A stretch of DNA of 64,000 nt from Salinicoccus sp. YB14-2 (lineage in GTDB: Bacteria; Bacillota; Bacilli; Staphylococcales; Salinicoccaceae), in assembly GCF_001265075.1 (NCBI RefSeq), contig NZ_LFKO01000002.1:236719-300718 (forward strand), given 5' to 3'. Shown here in pieces: positions 17,932-26,589 of this stretch (position 1 is the first letter of the stretch; each line of letters begins with the position of its first letter). The position numbers and the translations under genes are program-made. The notes below the pieces were generated by a model. The model did not search any database, had not been told where the DNA came from, and saw only the letters and a list, made by a program, of their open reading frames with translations.

Positions 17932-17946
17932 TGTTAAAATAAATCC

Positions 17947-18528
17947 ATGCCAAAAATAATAAATCATGAACAAAAGAAAGAACAAATAGTTCAATATGCT
18001 TTTGAATCAATCGTAAAGAATGGTGCTAAGGGAGCAACTGTAAGGCAAATTGCGAAAGTGGCTCAGATGACACCAGGACAGATTAGATATTATTATCCGA
18101 ATCATTCTGAATTATTAAATGGTGTCATGTCTGCAGTAGAAATAAAAATAAGAAGGAGAATAGAAGCCATAATTAAATCTAAAAATCTTAGTACCACTGA
18201 GAAGGTCAAAAATGCTTTACTAGCAGTATTACCACTAGATCAAATTAGAATGGCTGATATGGAAGTTTGGATGGCTTTTCGCTATGACATACATGAATAC
18301 GGTCAAAGTACGTACGATGATGGATTATATCATTTATGTAAAAACATACTAAGTTTATTAAAAGAAAATCATTTATTAAAAGATGACTTGAATCTTCGTC
18401 TAAATTCTATGAAATTACATGCATTAATTGATGGTTTGGCCATACACAAATTACTTAACCCGAATGAAATTTCAAACGAAGATATTGAATTGATTATAGA
18501 AGAAGAGATACACAGATTAACAAAATAG
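17947..18528 (+). CDS. TetR-family transcriptional regulator
   Basis: A 193-residue regulator. Residues 8-55 form the TetR helix-turn-helix (GAKGATVRQIAKVAQMTPG, then IRYYYPNHSELL). The C-terminal half resembles the BetI/PksA-type ligand domain, with W-M-A-F-R. No ribosome site precedes the start, so the transcript may be leaderless. The membrane-protein genes 18,542-19,982 follow on the same strand and are likely its targets. The ligand is unknown. Confidence 0.88.
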   Translation: MPKIINHEQKKEQIVQYAFESIVKNGAKGATVRQIAKVAQMTPGQIRYYYPNHSELLNGVMSAVEIKIRRRIEAIIKSKNLSTTEKVKNALLAVLPLDQIRMADMEVWMAFRYDIHEYGQSTYDDGLYHLCKNILSLLKENHLLKDDLNLRLNSMKLHALIDGLAIHKLLNPNEISNEDIELIIEEEIHRLTK

Positions 18529-18541
18529 GGGATGATGATAC

Positions 18542-19081
18542 ATGAACTTTATATTATGGCTGATAATCTTTTGTGAAGTCGCTTTTTGGGTTGTAATATT
18601 ACTGGGCTTAGTTACACGTTATGTGTTTAGACAAAAAAAATTAGGTTTATTCTTCTTAGCTCTTACGCCAGTTGTAGATTTAATCCTACTTGTCGCAACA
18701 ACCATGGATCTCATGAACGGTGCTACAGCTGAAATCCCTCATGCTATAGCTGCAGTCTATATTTCAGTTTCTCTTGTATTTGGAAGAAGCATGATTAGTT
18801 GGGCAGATGATAGATTTAGATATTATGTAATGAAAGAAGGGGACAAACCCAAAAAACTTACAGGATTTGATTACTCTAAAAACTATTTAAAAAATTGGTT
18901 AAAACATTTACTATCCTACATTCTAGGAATAGGTATTTTGCATTTAGTTGTCTATTTAATTAATGACCAAAGCAGGACAGAATCTATAGATGGCGTGATA
19001 AACCTTTGGACAATTGTTCTAATAATTGATTTAATCATTTGTATCACATATTTTATATGGCCACCAAAGAAAAATGCATAA
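18542..19081 (+). CDS. Polytopic membrane protein of unknown function
   Basis: A 179-residue protein with about five hydrophobic helices: two at the N-terminus, one near residues 70-85, two near the C-terminus. Between them is a charged cytoplasmic loop containing SWADDRFRYYVMKEGDKPKKLTG. It starts 13 bases after tetR behind GGGGATGATG and is surely co-transcribed. I do not recognise a functional family. Its position suggests it is controlled by, and perhaps works with, the TetR regulator. Confidence 0.7.
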   Translation: MNFILWLIIFCEVAFWVVILLGLVTRYVFRQKKLGLFFLALTPVVDLILLVATTMDLMNGATAEIPHAIAAVYISVSLVFGRSMISWADDRFRYYVMKEGDKPKKLTGFDYSKNYLKNWLKHLLSYILGIGILHLVVYLINDQSRTESIDGVINLWTIVLIIDLIICITYFIWPPKKNA

Positions 19082-19149
19082 TATAAAAGATCGTTTTTTG
19101 AACATTAATGTAGATGTGAATATTTACATACTCTGAGGGTGATATTGAA

Positions 19150-19338
19150 ATGAGTAAACATTTTAGAAAGACAAGTTACAATTGGATTTTATTCCAAAAT
19201 GGTGGGATGATAGAAATCAGTGCTGATCATTATCTAACTGTACCGTTCTGGCACAGTTGGGTAATATCTGGTGTGCTAATTTTATTGATCATGGTGTTAC
19301 CTAAGAGGTCTTCAATTAACAATCCTTTAATAGGTTGA
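19150..19338 (+). CDS. Small membrane protein overlapping the CPBP gene
   Basis: A 62-residue protein with one strong hydrophobic segment near residues 35-52 (WVISGVLILLIMVLP). GAGGGTG lies about 11 bases before the ATG. Its stop overlaps the TTG start of the next gene (TTGA), a sign of translational coupling. It may be a genuine small subunit or the N-terminal leftover of a longer gene; no family is recognised. Confidence 0.5.
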   Translation: MSKHFRKTSYNWILFQNGGMIEISADHYLTVPFWHSWVISGVLILLIMVLPKRSSINNPLIG

Positions 19339-19982
19339 ACAAAACGTCACTTAAAAATCAGTCATTGTTACTGATTATATTCGCTATTATCTTTACTGTC
19401 ATTTTACTATTAATCCTAGAAGACAGTGTATTCACATATTTCCCTTTGATTAAATTATTGTTGATTCTTATCGCTCCAATAGTAATGTTCTTTTATATTA
19501 AACAAAGCAGTATGAATGAAAATATTCAAAAATATTCTTATTTAAGAAATAACACCTGGTTAATGCCTGTAGTTGTAACGATTGTTTGGATCATCTTTTA
19601 TTTTTTTACACTGATTGGCGTTACCAGTTCAACTCAATATAACATGGGGTTCTTCACACTGTTGTTGGCTGCCTTGTTTTCATTTTTAATAAATAGTGTT
19701 CTTGAAGAACTATTTTACAGAGTATGGTTACAGACCCGACTCGAAGCACTAATTGGAACTTGGCCTGCAATAATAATTTCCTCGTTACTATGGGCAGTAT
19801 GGCATATGGCAATTATGGGCGGTGATTCATATAACGTGCCATTATCAACTGTCATGGTCAATCACGGTGTCCGAGGATTATTCTTAGGCTTCTTATGGGC
19901 GAAATATAGAAATGTCTGGATACTCATTATTATTCACGGGATAATCAACTGGCCAACACAACTGATTACAGGATTTTTCTAG
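19335..19982 (+). CDS. CPBP-family intramembrane metalloprotease-like protein
   Basis: A 215-residue membrane protein with six or more helices. The abortive-infection/CPBP signature is complete: E-E-x3-R (LEELFYRVWLQTR), then W-A-V-W-H, and a final H in LIIIHGIINW. It starts with TTG overlapping the preceding stop. Members cleave prenylated or membrane peptides in eukaryotes, and in bacteria often act in bacteriocin immunity. The TetR-linked group could be such an immunity or resistance set (inference). A terminator follows. Confidence 0.8.
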   Translation: MNKTSLKNQSLLLIIFAIIFTVILLLILEDSVFTYFPLIKLLLILIAPIVMFFYIKQSSMNENIQKYSYLRNNTWLMPVVVTIVWIIFYFFTLIGVTSSTQYNMGFFTLLLAALFSFLINSVLEELFYRVWLQTRLEALIGTWPAIIISSLLWAVWHMAIMGGDSYNVPLSTVMVNHGVRGLFLGFLWAKYRNVWILIIIHGIINWPTQLITGFF

Positions 19983-20012
19983 AGAATAACTAAGATTTAA
20001 TATAAATAACTC

Positions 20013-20046
20013 ACCTGCTCTCAAAAATACGAGTGCAGGTTTTTTT
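20013..20046 (+). terminator. Terminator after the CPBP gene
   Basis: ACCTGC (20,013-20,018) pairs with GCAGGT (20,035-20,040) followed by seven Ts. Confidence 0.75.
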
Positions 20047-20115
20047 AGCACTTTTGAAAGTTTATATATCTATCGTGTACGATAGTACTCAAATGTTTTC
20101 ACTTTAATAAACTAA

Positions 20116-20455
20116 TTATTTAATGATTAACATACCCTGACCATCAAAAGTCCAGTCCGGACCTTAGGCAACTTCTCATATATAACCATCAAGGTCTGTA
20201 AAGCATCCACTATATCCAATCCAGTCGTACATCATCCTTCATTATTCTTGCCTCAATGATTCTTCTTTTGCCAGAACTTCATCCTCAGATTTTGAATCAT
20301 AAGCCATTGTGCTACCATTGTATCCATCTGTTGTAAAATTTATTTCTGCCATTGTCTCTCAACCGTAAAAGTGCAAGCTTAGAACCCTTAATTCTGAAAA
20401 ATACGGATATCCAGCATATTGTCATCTCCGGCTATAGAAGCTTCAAAACCTAGTC
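20116..20455 (-). pseudogene. Decayed VOC/glyoxalase-family gene
   Basis: Translating the minus strand in shifting frames gives, in order, FFRIKGSKLALL, then MAEINFTTDGYNGSTMAY and DSKSEDEVL, then DWIGYSGCFTDLDGY, a stop where the family has tryptophan, EVA, a stop where it has tyrosine or asparagine, and GPDWTFDGQGMLII. This is the C-terminal half of a VOC-fold protein (D-P-D-G-x-x-W-E-V-A). At least two nonsense changes and two frameshifts make it non-functional. It ends about 30 bases before the internal repeat at 20,486. Confidence 0.75.
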
Positions 20456-20485
20456 TACTATCCAAACTATTTATGGTAGTTTTCA

Positions 20486-20510
20486 GCGTATCAAATTACG
20501 ATGCGGTTTT
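20486..20510 (+). repeat. Internal att-like repeat, left end of the ccr-bearing module
   Basis: GCGTATCA, five bases, then CGATGCGGTTTT. This is the copy closest to the known SCC end (TGATGCGGTTTTT). With 45,575-45,596 as its inverted partner it would bound a 25-kb element containing ccrA and ccrB. Confidence 0.75.
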
Positions 20511-20646
20511 TAGATATAGGCTGACAGTTGTTGTAACGTGCTTGATTTTACCATCTTCTGTAGTAGTTATTTCTGAATGGACCTTTTAGATTAAATAATA
20601 TTAAATAGCTGATCGATCTATCAATGAGAAAGATTGGACAGTACAA

Positions 20647-21450
20647 TTAATTACTATTAAGATAATACATCATTCCAGTGATATCAGCAGAAGTGAAGAT
20701 CCCCACTAGATCCTTTTTCGTTCTAAAAGTTTTACTTCCGGACTTACTGATTAGTACATACTTATTCAAAGCTTCTACATTTGCAAAATCATCTATGACG
20801 CGATAGAGCTCATCTTCAACATACAATATCGAATAAGAATTCTTATACTCTTCAAAACCAACATCATCTTTTATTAAGTCGGCAACAGTCTCATCCTCAA
20901 ACATGATGCCTCCCTCATCATTTTTATTTGCAATAAAATTTGTAATGCCGTTATCTGTGATCATTCCTGTTAACGTATCTTTATCAAAAACTGGAAACTG
21001 TGAGTACTTATACCTTGATATAAATTTTAATACTTCACTCAGACCTGTTTCGGAGCTAAGAGTAATCGGCTCCCCATATTTTTTATCATTAATATACTTT
21101 TTAATCGTAGTCGGTTTGACAAAATAATTATAAACTTTCTGTATAATCTCCATGGTGTGATCAGATGGATCAGCAATATCATAAAATTCTTCTGTATAGT
21201 CATGGACGATTGTATTCCGAAAATTATTGATGAGATGTAATTGATCCACATATTGTCCTAACGAAGTATTTTTATAACGTTCATTGATCGTATGTATACA
21301 TTCTGAGAATGTGATCGCATGATCGGACTGCTTACTTCTTCCTCTTTTACTTTTTAAAAATTCCTCTACTAGCTCATCTTGTAAAAATTTATGTAATCCA
21401 TTAAATGACTGTAAAAATTCTTCTTGTTTTTTTGTACGCGAAGTACTCAT
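20647..21450 (-). CDS. Protein with HEPN-like RNxxxH motif and CBS repeats
   Basis: A 267-residue protein. The N-terminal about 120 residues are helical and contain N-F-R-N-T-I-V-H-D-Y, which fits the RNxxxH motif of HEPN ribonucleases. The C-terminal about 150 residues show two CBS-type units (SEVLKFISRYKYSQFPVFD with LTGMITDNGI; then VEALNKYVLISKSG with LVGIFTSADI), which bind adenine nucleotides. A nucleotide-sensing HEPN RNase would fit the defence gene neighbourhood (inference). If the motif is coincidental it is simply a CBS regulator. No antitoxin gene is adjacent. Confidence 0.65.
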   Translation of the reverse strand: MSTSRTKKQEEFLQSFNGLHKFLQDELVEEFLKSKRGRSKQSDHAITFSECIHTINERYKNTSLGQYVDQLHLINNFRNTIVHDYTEEFYDIADPSDHTMEIIQKVYNYFVKPTTIKKYINDKKYGEPITLSSETGLSEVLKFISRYKYSQFPVFDKDTLTGMITDNGITNFIANKNDEGGIMFEDETVADLIKDDVGFEEYKNSYSILYVEDELYRVIDDFANVEALNKYVLISKSGSKTFRTKKDLVGIFTSADITGMMYYLNSN

Positions 21451-21762
21451 TTTTATATCATCTCCGTAATCAAATTATTAAGTAAATACTTGAGAATGGT
21501 CGAATCTTTAAACGTCTGTCTCCTAATTTAATTACCTTTTATAAATGTCTATAATCATATACTTCCACGTAAGGAGAAACGCTCTCATTTCTACTATCAC
21601 TTATATATTTTACTAAATAAGTAGATAAAATTGGATGTAATATAGAATATTCGACTACATTACATAATGCCAAGACGATAGTAGTGACTATATTGTCCAA
21701 AGATGACATTCTATGTCATGATTTTATTTATGATCAAAGTAACAGGTTATGTAGCATCGATT
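21451..21762. other. Non-coding gap
   Basis: No coding frame, repeat or terminator of note is seen between the CBS gene and the next minus-strand gene. Confidence 0.35.
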
Positions 21763-22425
21763 TTACTTAACATGTTTTCCAAGTTCTTTAAGTTTCCCTT
21801 CGAGTTCCCCAGAGTTTTTCAAGTGTTTTTTTCGAACTCTCTCGAGTCCATTAGTGTATTCATCAATGCATTTATTTATATTTTTTTTAGAATAAATTAA
21901 AGAATTGGAAACTTCGTCTTTTTGTTCATCATCAGTTAATTTGTTATATTTTTTTATTTCCATGTCGTTAACAAGTCTATTTTTGTACATGCTTTTCATA
22001 TTTTTAAATTTTAGTCTTTGCTCATCCAAAGATGTTATTACACTCAATATATCATCTGTAACTTCATTTGATTTAAGACTTATGCTTCTTAACGGTTTAA
22101 TAATACATTGGAGATCTTGCTCTATCTCTTCTAATTTACCAAGTATGTCATCACAATTTTCACATGCTTCCTGTGGATTATTCCTTGCCATAGGGAAATG
22201 TAATTTAATAGCAGTTATTTTTTTAGCTTTGAATAGATTGATATCAATTTCCGAATTAATATCGTTGATTATTTTAATTTCTCTTTCAATCATTTTCTTT
22301 ACTTCTTCTTTTTCACGAATTTTCGCATCTTCACTCAACGTTTTTTTAGAAATCATTATCGCAACGGATGCTGTAATGATTGCTCCTATAATAGCCCCTA
22401 TAAGCGGCACTAATTCAGATAACAT
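21763..22425 (-). CDS. Membrane-anchored coiled-coil protein of unknown function
   Basis: A 220-residue protein with one N-terminal transmembrane helix (LIGAIIGAIITASVAIMIS), followed by a long charged coiled coil (KEEVKKMIEREIKIINDI and further heptads) with a C-E-N-C pair near residue 90. The gene ends a minus-strand cluster whose upstream members are two HNH endonucleases. The layout, one helix plus coiled coil, is common in phage-defence membrane effectors but also in many structural proteins. No family is recognised. Confidence 0.65.
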   Translation of the reverse strand: MLSELVPLIGAIIGAIITASVAIMISKKTLSEDAKIREKEEVKKMIEREIKIINDINSEIDINLFKAKKITAIKLHFPMARNNPQEACENCDDILGKLEEIEQDLQCIIKPLRSISLKSNEVTDDILSVITSLDEQRLKFKNMKSMYKNRLVNDMEIKKYNKLTDDEQKDEVSNSLIYSKKNINKCIDEYTNGLERVRKKHLKNSGELEGKLKELGKHVK

Positions 22426-22456
22426 GGACCATACCTCTTTTCTATGATAGATACTC

Positions 22457-23437
22457 TTATTTACTATTATTCTTATATTGCTTGATTTTTTGTTGTAAAA
22501 ATACTGTGTCTTCCTTCTTATCTAATTCATGCATTTTCCGATGACATGATGGATCCAAAGCTACAGCATTATCGATGCTGTCTTCTCCACCTCGGCTAAG
22601 CCAATGTACATGATGACATTCCAAAAATGGATTCCCTCTTCTATCATTAAAAGGTGCTGGATTACCACATAGATCACAGTGACCTTTCGCTCTACGTTTA
22701 ACATATTCAGATACATGGGTATGTCGTTCATACACTTTAGTAGTGACCTTACGTTGTCCGACACTTTTTATTTTCTTAGCTCTGTCGTACAATTCTTTGT
22801 CGCTAAGTTTTGCAGCTTCCTTTTCCTGATTTTCATCTCTCTTCTTTGTAAGATCCTCACTTACCACTGTCTTCTCTTCAAGAAATCCAAGGGGAAAGAT
22901 CCAAACTTTACGATTAAATTGTTCATACTGATAAGGTTCCGCAACTAACTCCACGCGTCCTCTGTAAATATGCTCTCTTTGTACAAACGCTTCGAATAAA
23001 TACACTTCTATATTTGTCTCATTCGACTCATTCAGGGTCCGATTTTGCATATGATTGACGTCCTGATCTCCTGTTTGGCCCATCCCTGTGTAGAGGAGTA
23101 TTTCATTACCATTATCATCAATCTCAGTTTTATCATCATAAATTCCTGTAGTATGGTCTGAAAATAAAACTAATGTGTTTGTGAGTTTCGAACGTCTCAT
23201 CCCACCTTGAGGTGCACAACCGAAGGTTTCACTAATTGTTTTATTATCGTAGATTTTTCCAATTTCTAAATTGTTAATCCCAGATCTTCTTTCCTCTAAC
23301 CAATCTTTGACAGTCTCAACATCAAAATATTCAATACCATTTTCGGATTCAACTGGTACCCCTTTGTCTAGCCACACTCTCAAAGTACTTGTGTCGATTT
23401 TAAAATGTTCTTGTACTTGTTTTCGGTTATACAACAT
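22457..23437 (-). CDS. SRA-like/HNH modification-dependent restriction endonuclease
   Basis: A 326-residue protein. Residues 1-50 look like a MerR-type helix-turn-helix (MLYNRKQVQEHFKIDTSTLR). Residues 58-180 resemble the SRA-like modified-base reader of ScoMcrA-type enzymes (G-K-I-Y-D-N-K-T-I, APQGGMRRS, YTGMGQTGDQ). The C-terminal HNH nuclease has C-D-L-C-G, L-E-C-H-H-V-H-W-L-S-R-G-G, N-A-V-A-L, C-H-R-K-M-H. It likely cuts DNA carrying modified cytosine or phosphorothioate (family knowledge; the actual modification is unknown). The ATG directly abuts the stop of the HNH gene upstream, with GGAGA inside that gene's end, so translation is coupled. Confidence 0.8.
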   Translation of the reverse strand: MLYNRKQVQEHFKIDTSTLRVWLDKGVPVESENGIEYFDVETVKDWLEERRSGINNLEIGKIYDNKTISETFGCAPQGGMRRSKLTNTLVLFSDHTTGIYDDKTEIDDNGNEILLYTGMGQTGDQDVNHMQNRTLNESNETNIEVYLFEAFVQREHIYRGRVELVAEPYQYEQFNRKVWIFPLGFLEEKTVVSEDLTKKRDENQEKEAAKLSDKELYDRAKKIKSVGQRKVTTKVYERHTHVSEYVKRRAKGHCDLCGNPAPFNDRRGNPFLECHHVHWLSRGGEDSIDNAVALDPSCHRKMHELDKKEDTVFLQQKIKQYKNNSK

Positions 23438-24469
23438 TTAATCTCCCCATTCTTTGTTTTTACATTCAGACATATGATGTCTTAAAGCATTTCGTATGTT
23501 CAGTGATCCTGGTAATTCAATAATTTTCCCGTGATAATGATAGTATTCCGTATCCTTCAAATTGTCGGCAAGGTTAACTTTTAATGTTTCCGGGTCTATA
23601 TATAATAGAAATAAGTCCCATAATGTATGCAGATCGCTTCTCAGCAGTATGCCATTTTCCACAACATCTGTATCGTCACCTAAATACGGTGTGATATGCG
23701 CTGCCTCTAACACTTGTGGAATATCAGTACCTGATACAAGACACTTTCTTCCATATTCATGTAGTAACAGTTTGCGAAATTTGGACTGTCCACCTCGTTG
23801 AACGATCGCTTGTAATGTTTTCTTTCTTCGATCAATCACATCAGCAGGATCAAAACCTTGGTCCTCACTATCCGGAGTATCCTCCTCCGGAAGTAGAGGC
23901 AAGTCAAATAGTTGTCCCAGCGGCAAATTCATGACTTCCTCATTAATTTCCAAATCATCATTCGCACAGTAGATAATATAGTAGCCTCGTAACCATCCGA
24001 CAACAATCCCAGATCTTACAGAGTAAAGTGCTTTTGTTCTACCTTGTCTTTCTGTAGTTTGAATCACGACACCCAGAGGCACTCTCTCCTTTAAGTTGTT
24101 ATTCAGTGCGATGTTATCAGCTATACTGTCTCTATCTTCTAGCATCTTGTTATGTGTATACTCAAGTGATTTTGAGTCCATCGATGAGCGTTGGTGGTAG
24201 AGATAAATGCTGCTGCCATCTTCAAAAAAGTAGGGCTTCTGATCATCGTAACTCCCTTTTAATGTCTGTTTTACTGAGATGGCGTATCGCGAGTCTTTCT
24301 GTTTAAATATCCCTTGCGCTGGGCTAAGAATATTGACATTTGTATCAGGTACTTTTTGTGTGTACTCTAAATTCTTTTCCCCATTTTTTTTGAAGTAATA
24401 TTCGATACCAGTCTCAAAATCCCGAGTTATATCTTCTTTATTATTTAATAGTAATTCTAAACTTTTCAT
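23438..24469 (-). CDS. HNH_2-type restriction endonuclease
   Basis: A 343-residue protein. The C-terminal HNH domain reads FRKLLLHEYGRKCLVSGTD, L-E-A-A-H-I-T-P-Y, N-G-I-L-L-R-S-D-L-H-T-L-W-D, the HNH_2 signature. The N-terminal 220 residues include RSGIVVGWLRGYYIIYC and are probably the DNA-recognition part. GGAGAT lies before the start. It forms a two-gene operon with the SRA-like/HNH gene. Paired HNH enzymes of this kind are predicted type IV restriction systems (inference). Confidence 0.78.
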   Translation of the reverse strand: MKSLELLLNNKEDITRDFETGIEYYFKKNGEKNLEYTQKVPDTNVNILSPAQGIFKQKDSRYAISVKQTLKGSYDDQKPYFFEDGSSIYLYHQRSSMDSKSLEYTHNKMLEDRDSIADNIALNNNLKERVPLGVVIQTTERQGRTKALYSVRSGIVVGWLRGYYIIYCANDDLEINEEVMNLPLGQLFDLPLLPEEDTPDSEDQGFDPADVIDRRKKTLQAIVQRGGQSKFRKLLLHEYGRKCLVSGTDIPQVLEAAHITPYLGDDTDVVENGILLRSDLHTLWDLFLLYIDPETLKVNLADNLKDTEYYHYHGKIIELPGSLNIRNALRHHMSECKNKEWGD

Positions 24470-25102
24470 AAATAATCTCCTTTATAATTTTTTAAATACT
24501 TTATTACATTTCCAATTGTAATAACGCAAAAACCTCTTTTTTAAAGCTTTATTGCGTAATTAATTATTATCGTTAACTACATATTAGCACGAATCATTCT
24601 CCAAGTGAATACTTTCAATAATAATTCGTATTATCTCTTATATAAAAGAGTTTCTGCGTGATTACATAAGTAGTTATTAATCACGATAACACTTGATCTT
24701 TTCTGCACTATCGCACTGATTACTACATAAAGTGCAATAGTACATATAAGTCATGCACTTATTCAGGTGATTATCTTTTAAATTGGATTAGTGCTATAAA
24801 TGTTTTGATGTCATTTTAGTGATATCAAAACATTTATAGAGGTGGCATACAATTCCAAATTACTTAGAAATTATCTGATTAAATGAGTTGTCATTTTTTT
24901 GAAAAGTGTCCTTGGCATAGAATCTACATAAAATGGAGGGAGCTTTTTATATACATAAAACTGGATAACATCTGAAAAGGGTGCTGAGGATGACTTCTCT
25001 TGGACTTTTAACATAACTCTGGATCACATCCGCTCACAACCAATTATTTAAAGCGCTTCTGTGTTAGTTTATGACATGTTCTGAAATAAAAGGACCGCTA
25101 CA
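24470..25102. other. Non-coding region with clustered inverted repeats
   Basis: No gene is seen. Three inverted repeats lie within 24,655-24,840: CGTGATTA...TAATCACG (about 24,656-24,686), ACTATCGCACT...AGTGCAATAGT (about 24,706-24,740) and a 16-bp perfect pair at 24,794/24,824. Such clustering is typical of operators or replication origins. See the finding on a candidate origin. Confidence 0.5.
24794..24839. repeat. 16-bp perfect inverted repeat
   Basis: CTATAAATGTTTTGAT (24,794-24,809) and ATCAAAACATTTATAG (24,824-24,839) are exact reverse complements separated by 14 bases. No T-run follows. Confidence 0.85.
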
Positions 25103-25714
25103 CTATTTAGTGTCGCGGTATTCGTTACGTCTGGCGGTTTGTTGTTGGTGGATGTAGCCAGACAATGTGACGAGCAATGATAAGTTACTTGTATCAGAAA
25201 TAATAGTGTATGCCGTCAAAGTAGTGAAGGTGAGCGTGATGAAATAGTATCCAAAAGCTGGGGAGTGGGTATAAACTTTTTCTACTATCCATTCCCAAAA
25301 AGCGATCTCATCTTCACTGAGATCATCATCGACTTCAGCAGTAGCCACATTCACATAAAGCTGTCTGGTCATCATCTCATTTAAAATGGATTCATTATAC
25401 GCTGAGAAAGTCTCACTCATCTCTTTAATGACCGAGGTATTTATTGCGCTGAATACTGACTCGAGTTGAGGGAAGGCCAATGACGGTGTCTCGAAACTAG
25501 GAGTGATTCTATCAAAGAATGCCTGGTTGATGATGATATTTCTTCTGAGATTTTGGGTGATGGATTCATTTAATCTCATTTGTTCCCTCACGGGTTCGAA
25601 AACGCTATCCATTTCTTTAGCTGCTTGTTCTAAAGGACTGAAGCTTTCGCTCATTTCCCTTGCCATGTTAGCGATTGAACTGGAGTAGTTAAATGCTACT
25701 GTAACATCTGACAT
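25103..25714 (-). CDS. Unknown protein with amphipathic helices and C-terminal membrane segments
   Basis: A 203-residue protein. The first about 115 residues are Ser/Glu/Phe-rich helices with repeated I-x-E-M-S-E-S/T-F motifs (residues 19-24 and 96-101). Residues 135-185 include W-E-W-I-V-E-K-V and then two hydrophobic stretches (YYFITLTFTTLTAYTII; LSLLVTLSGYI). The architecture resembles abortive-infection-type membrane proteins with an amphipathic body, but no family is recognised. It stands alone, with its own upstream region and the non-coding repeat cluster downstream. Confidence 0.55.
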   Translation of the reverse strand: MSDVTVAFNYSSSIANMAREMSESFSPLEQAAKEMDSVFEPVREQMRLNESITQNLRRNIIINQAFFDRITPSFETPSLAFPQLESVFSAINTSVIKEMSETFSAYNESILNEMMTRQLYVNVATAEVDDDLSEDEIAFWEWIVEKVYTHSPAFGYYFITLTFTTLTAYTIISDTSNLSLLVTLSGYIHQQQTARRNEYRDTK

Positions 25715-26340
25715 GCTGCTGTTGTTAAAGTAATTAGAAATAGTATCACCTCACTTTCAGATTGTATCTAAATTATACATTACTTATTTGATTATTATGG
25801 TCGAAGGATGTGGTTAGTATGTCATCATCTTAACGGTAAGTACGGGCATATGATCGGTTCTATCGTAAGCCGGCTTGGCACAAGCTGTCGTCTCGATAGT
25901 CCTTTTGTGTCATAATGAATGTACTGAACAGCTAATCTTTTATATAAGTAAGAACCCGCCTCGGACTGGAAAACCCGAGCGGTTGTTTTTGTGTTTTATT
26001 CCATTAAAGTGAGTGTCATTTCATTATATCTAAAGAAATAATCATCTGCGTAATAAGCAGGCTCACTGCCGTATTCATTATCGTGAGTCACTAACGTTAC
26101 ATAAAACTAATTCCCCAAAGTCAAGTCGTTATTCATAAAATAATATTGTATTTTTATCCTTTGTACCCGCCAGGGGGGTTTAATGTCATAAAAAAACTCC
26201 TTCAGCTGCGAGCAATCGATCCAACCACGATGTCGATGAAGTTCAGCCAATATCCCCCTGGGCGCAGTTCTGACGTACCAAGGTCAGTGTCCGACTCCAC
26301 CTCAGCGTTGTCGTAACGAAGGATTTGACGGTGCTGGGTA
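25715..26340. other. Non-coding region with terminator and possible insertion scar
   Basis: Apart from the hairpin at 25,953-25,990 no gene is supported. From about 26,160 the base composition shifts to higher G+C (CCAGGGGGG..., CCCCCTGGGCG), in contrast to its surroundings. This suggests a fragment of foreign DNA next to the IstB-like remnant at 26,341. Confidence 0.4.
25953..25990. terminator. Isolated terminator-like hairpin
   Basis: AACCCGCCTCGG pairs with CCGAGCGGTT and is followed by GTTTTTG. There is no gene immediately upstream on the + strand, so it may be left over from a lost gene. Confidence 0.55.
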
Positions 26341-26589
26341 ATGCGGCTCAGTACGATGGCCGATCAGTTTCCTACCCTGTATGATTCAGAGCAGAACACA
26401 GATTTTACAGCGCTCGATTATTTAGAAGTCATTAAAAATGAAGAATACCAGACCAAACTTAACAATCTTACCGAAAGATATAAAAAGCAAGCCAACCTCA
26501 TACACACCAATGCCCCATTTATCAGATATCAAATACACTTCAACCCGAGAGATTGCCCTGAACATCCAAAGGCAGTACTGACCTCTTGA
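26341..26589 (+). pseudogene. Possible IstB (IS21-type) N-terminal fragment
   Basis: An 82-codon frame. Its first 55 residues follow the spacing of the IstB helper ATPase N-terminus: M-R-L-S-T-M-A, about 20 residues, then L-D-Y-L-E-V-I-K-N-E-E-Y and K-L-N-N-L...R-Y-K-K-Q-A-N. The Walker A region that should follow is absent, and no ribosome site precedes the ATG. It is probably the relic of an IS21-like element. Short similarity only, so uncertain. Confidence 0.4.

Noticed and set aside
24600..24840. CRISPR-like array in the repeat cluster
   Set aside because: The repeats are inverted pairs of different sequence, not regularly spaced direct repeats, and no cas genes are present.
26160..26340. 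Minus-strand stretch reading ILRYDNAEVESDTDLGTS, possible small gene
   Set aside because: Too short, no start with ribosome site, stops on both sides; kept only as part of a likely foreign scar.
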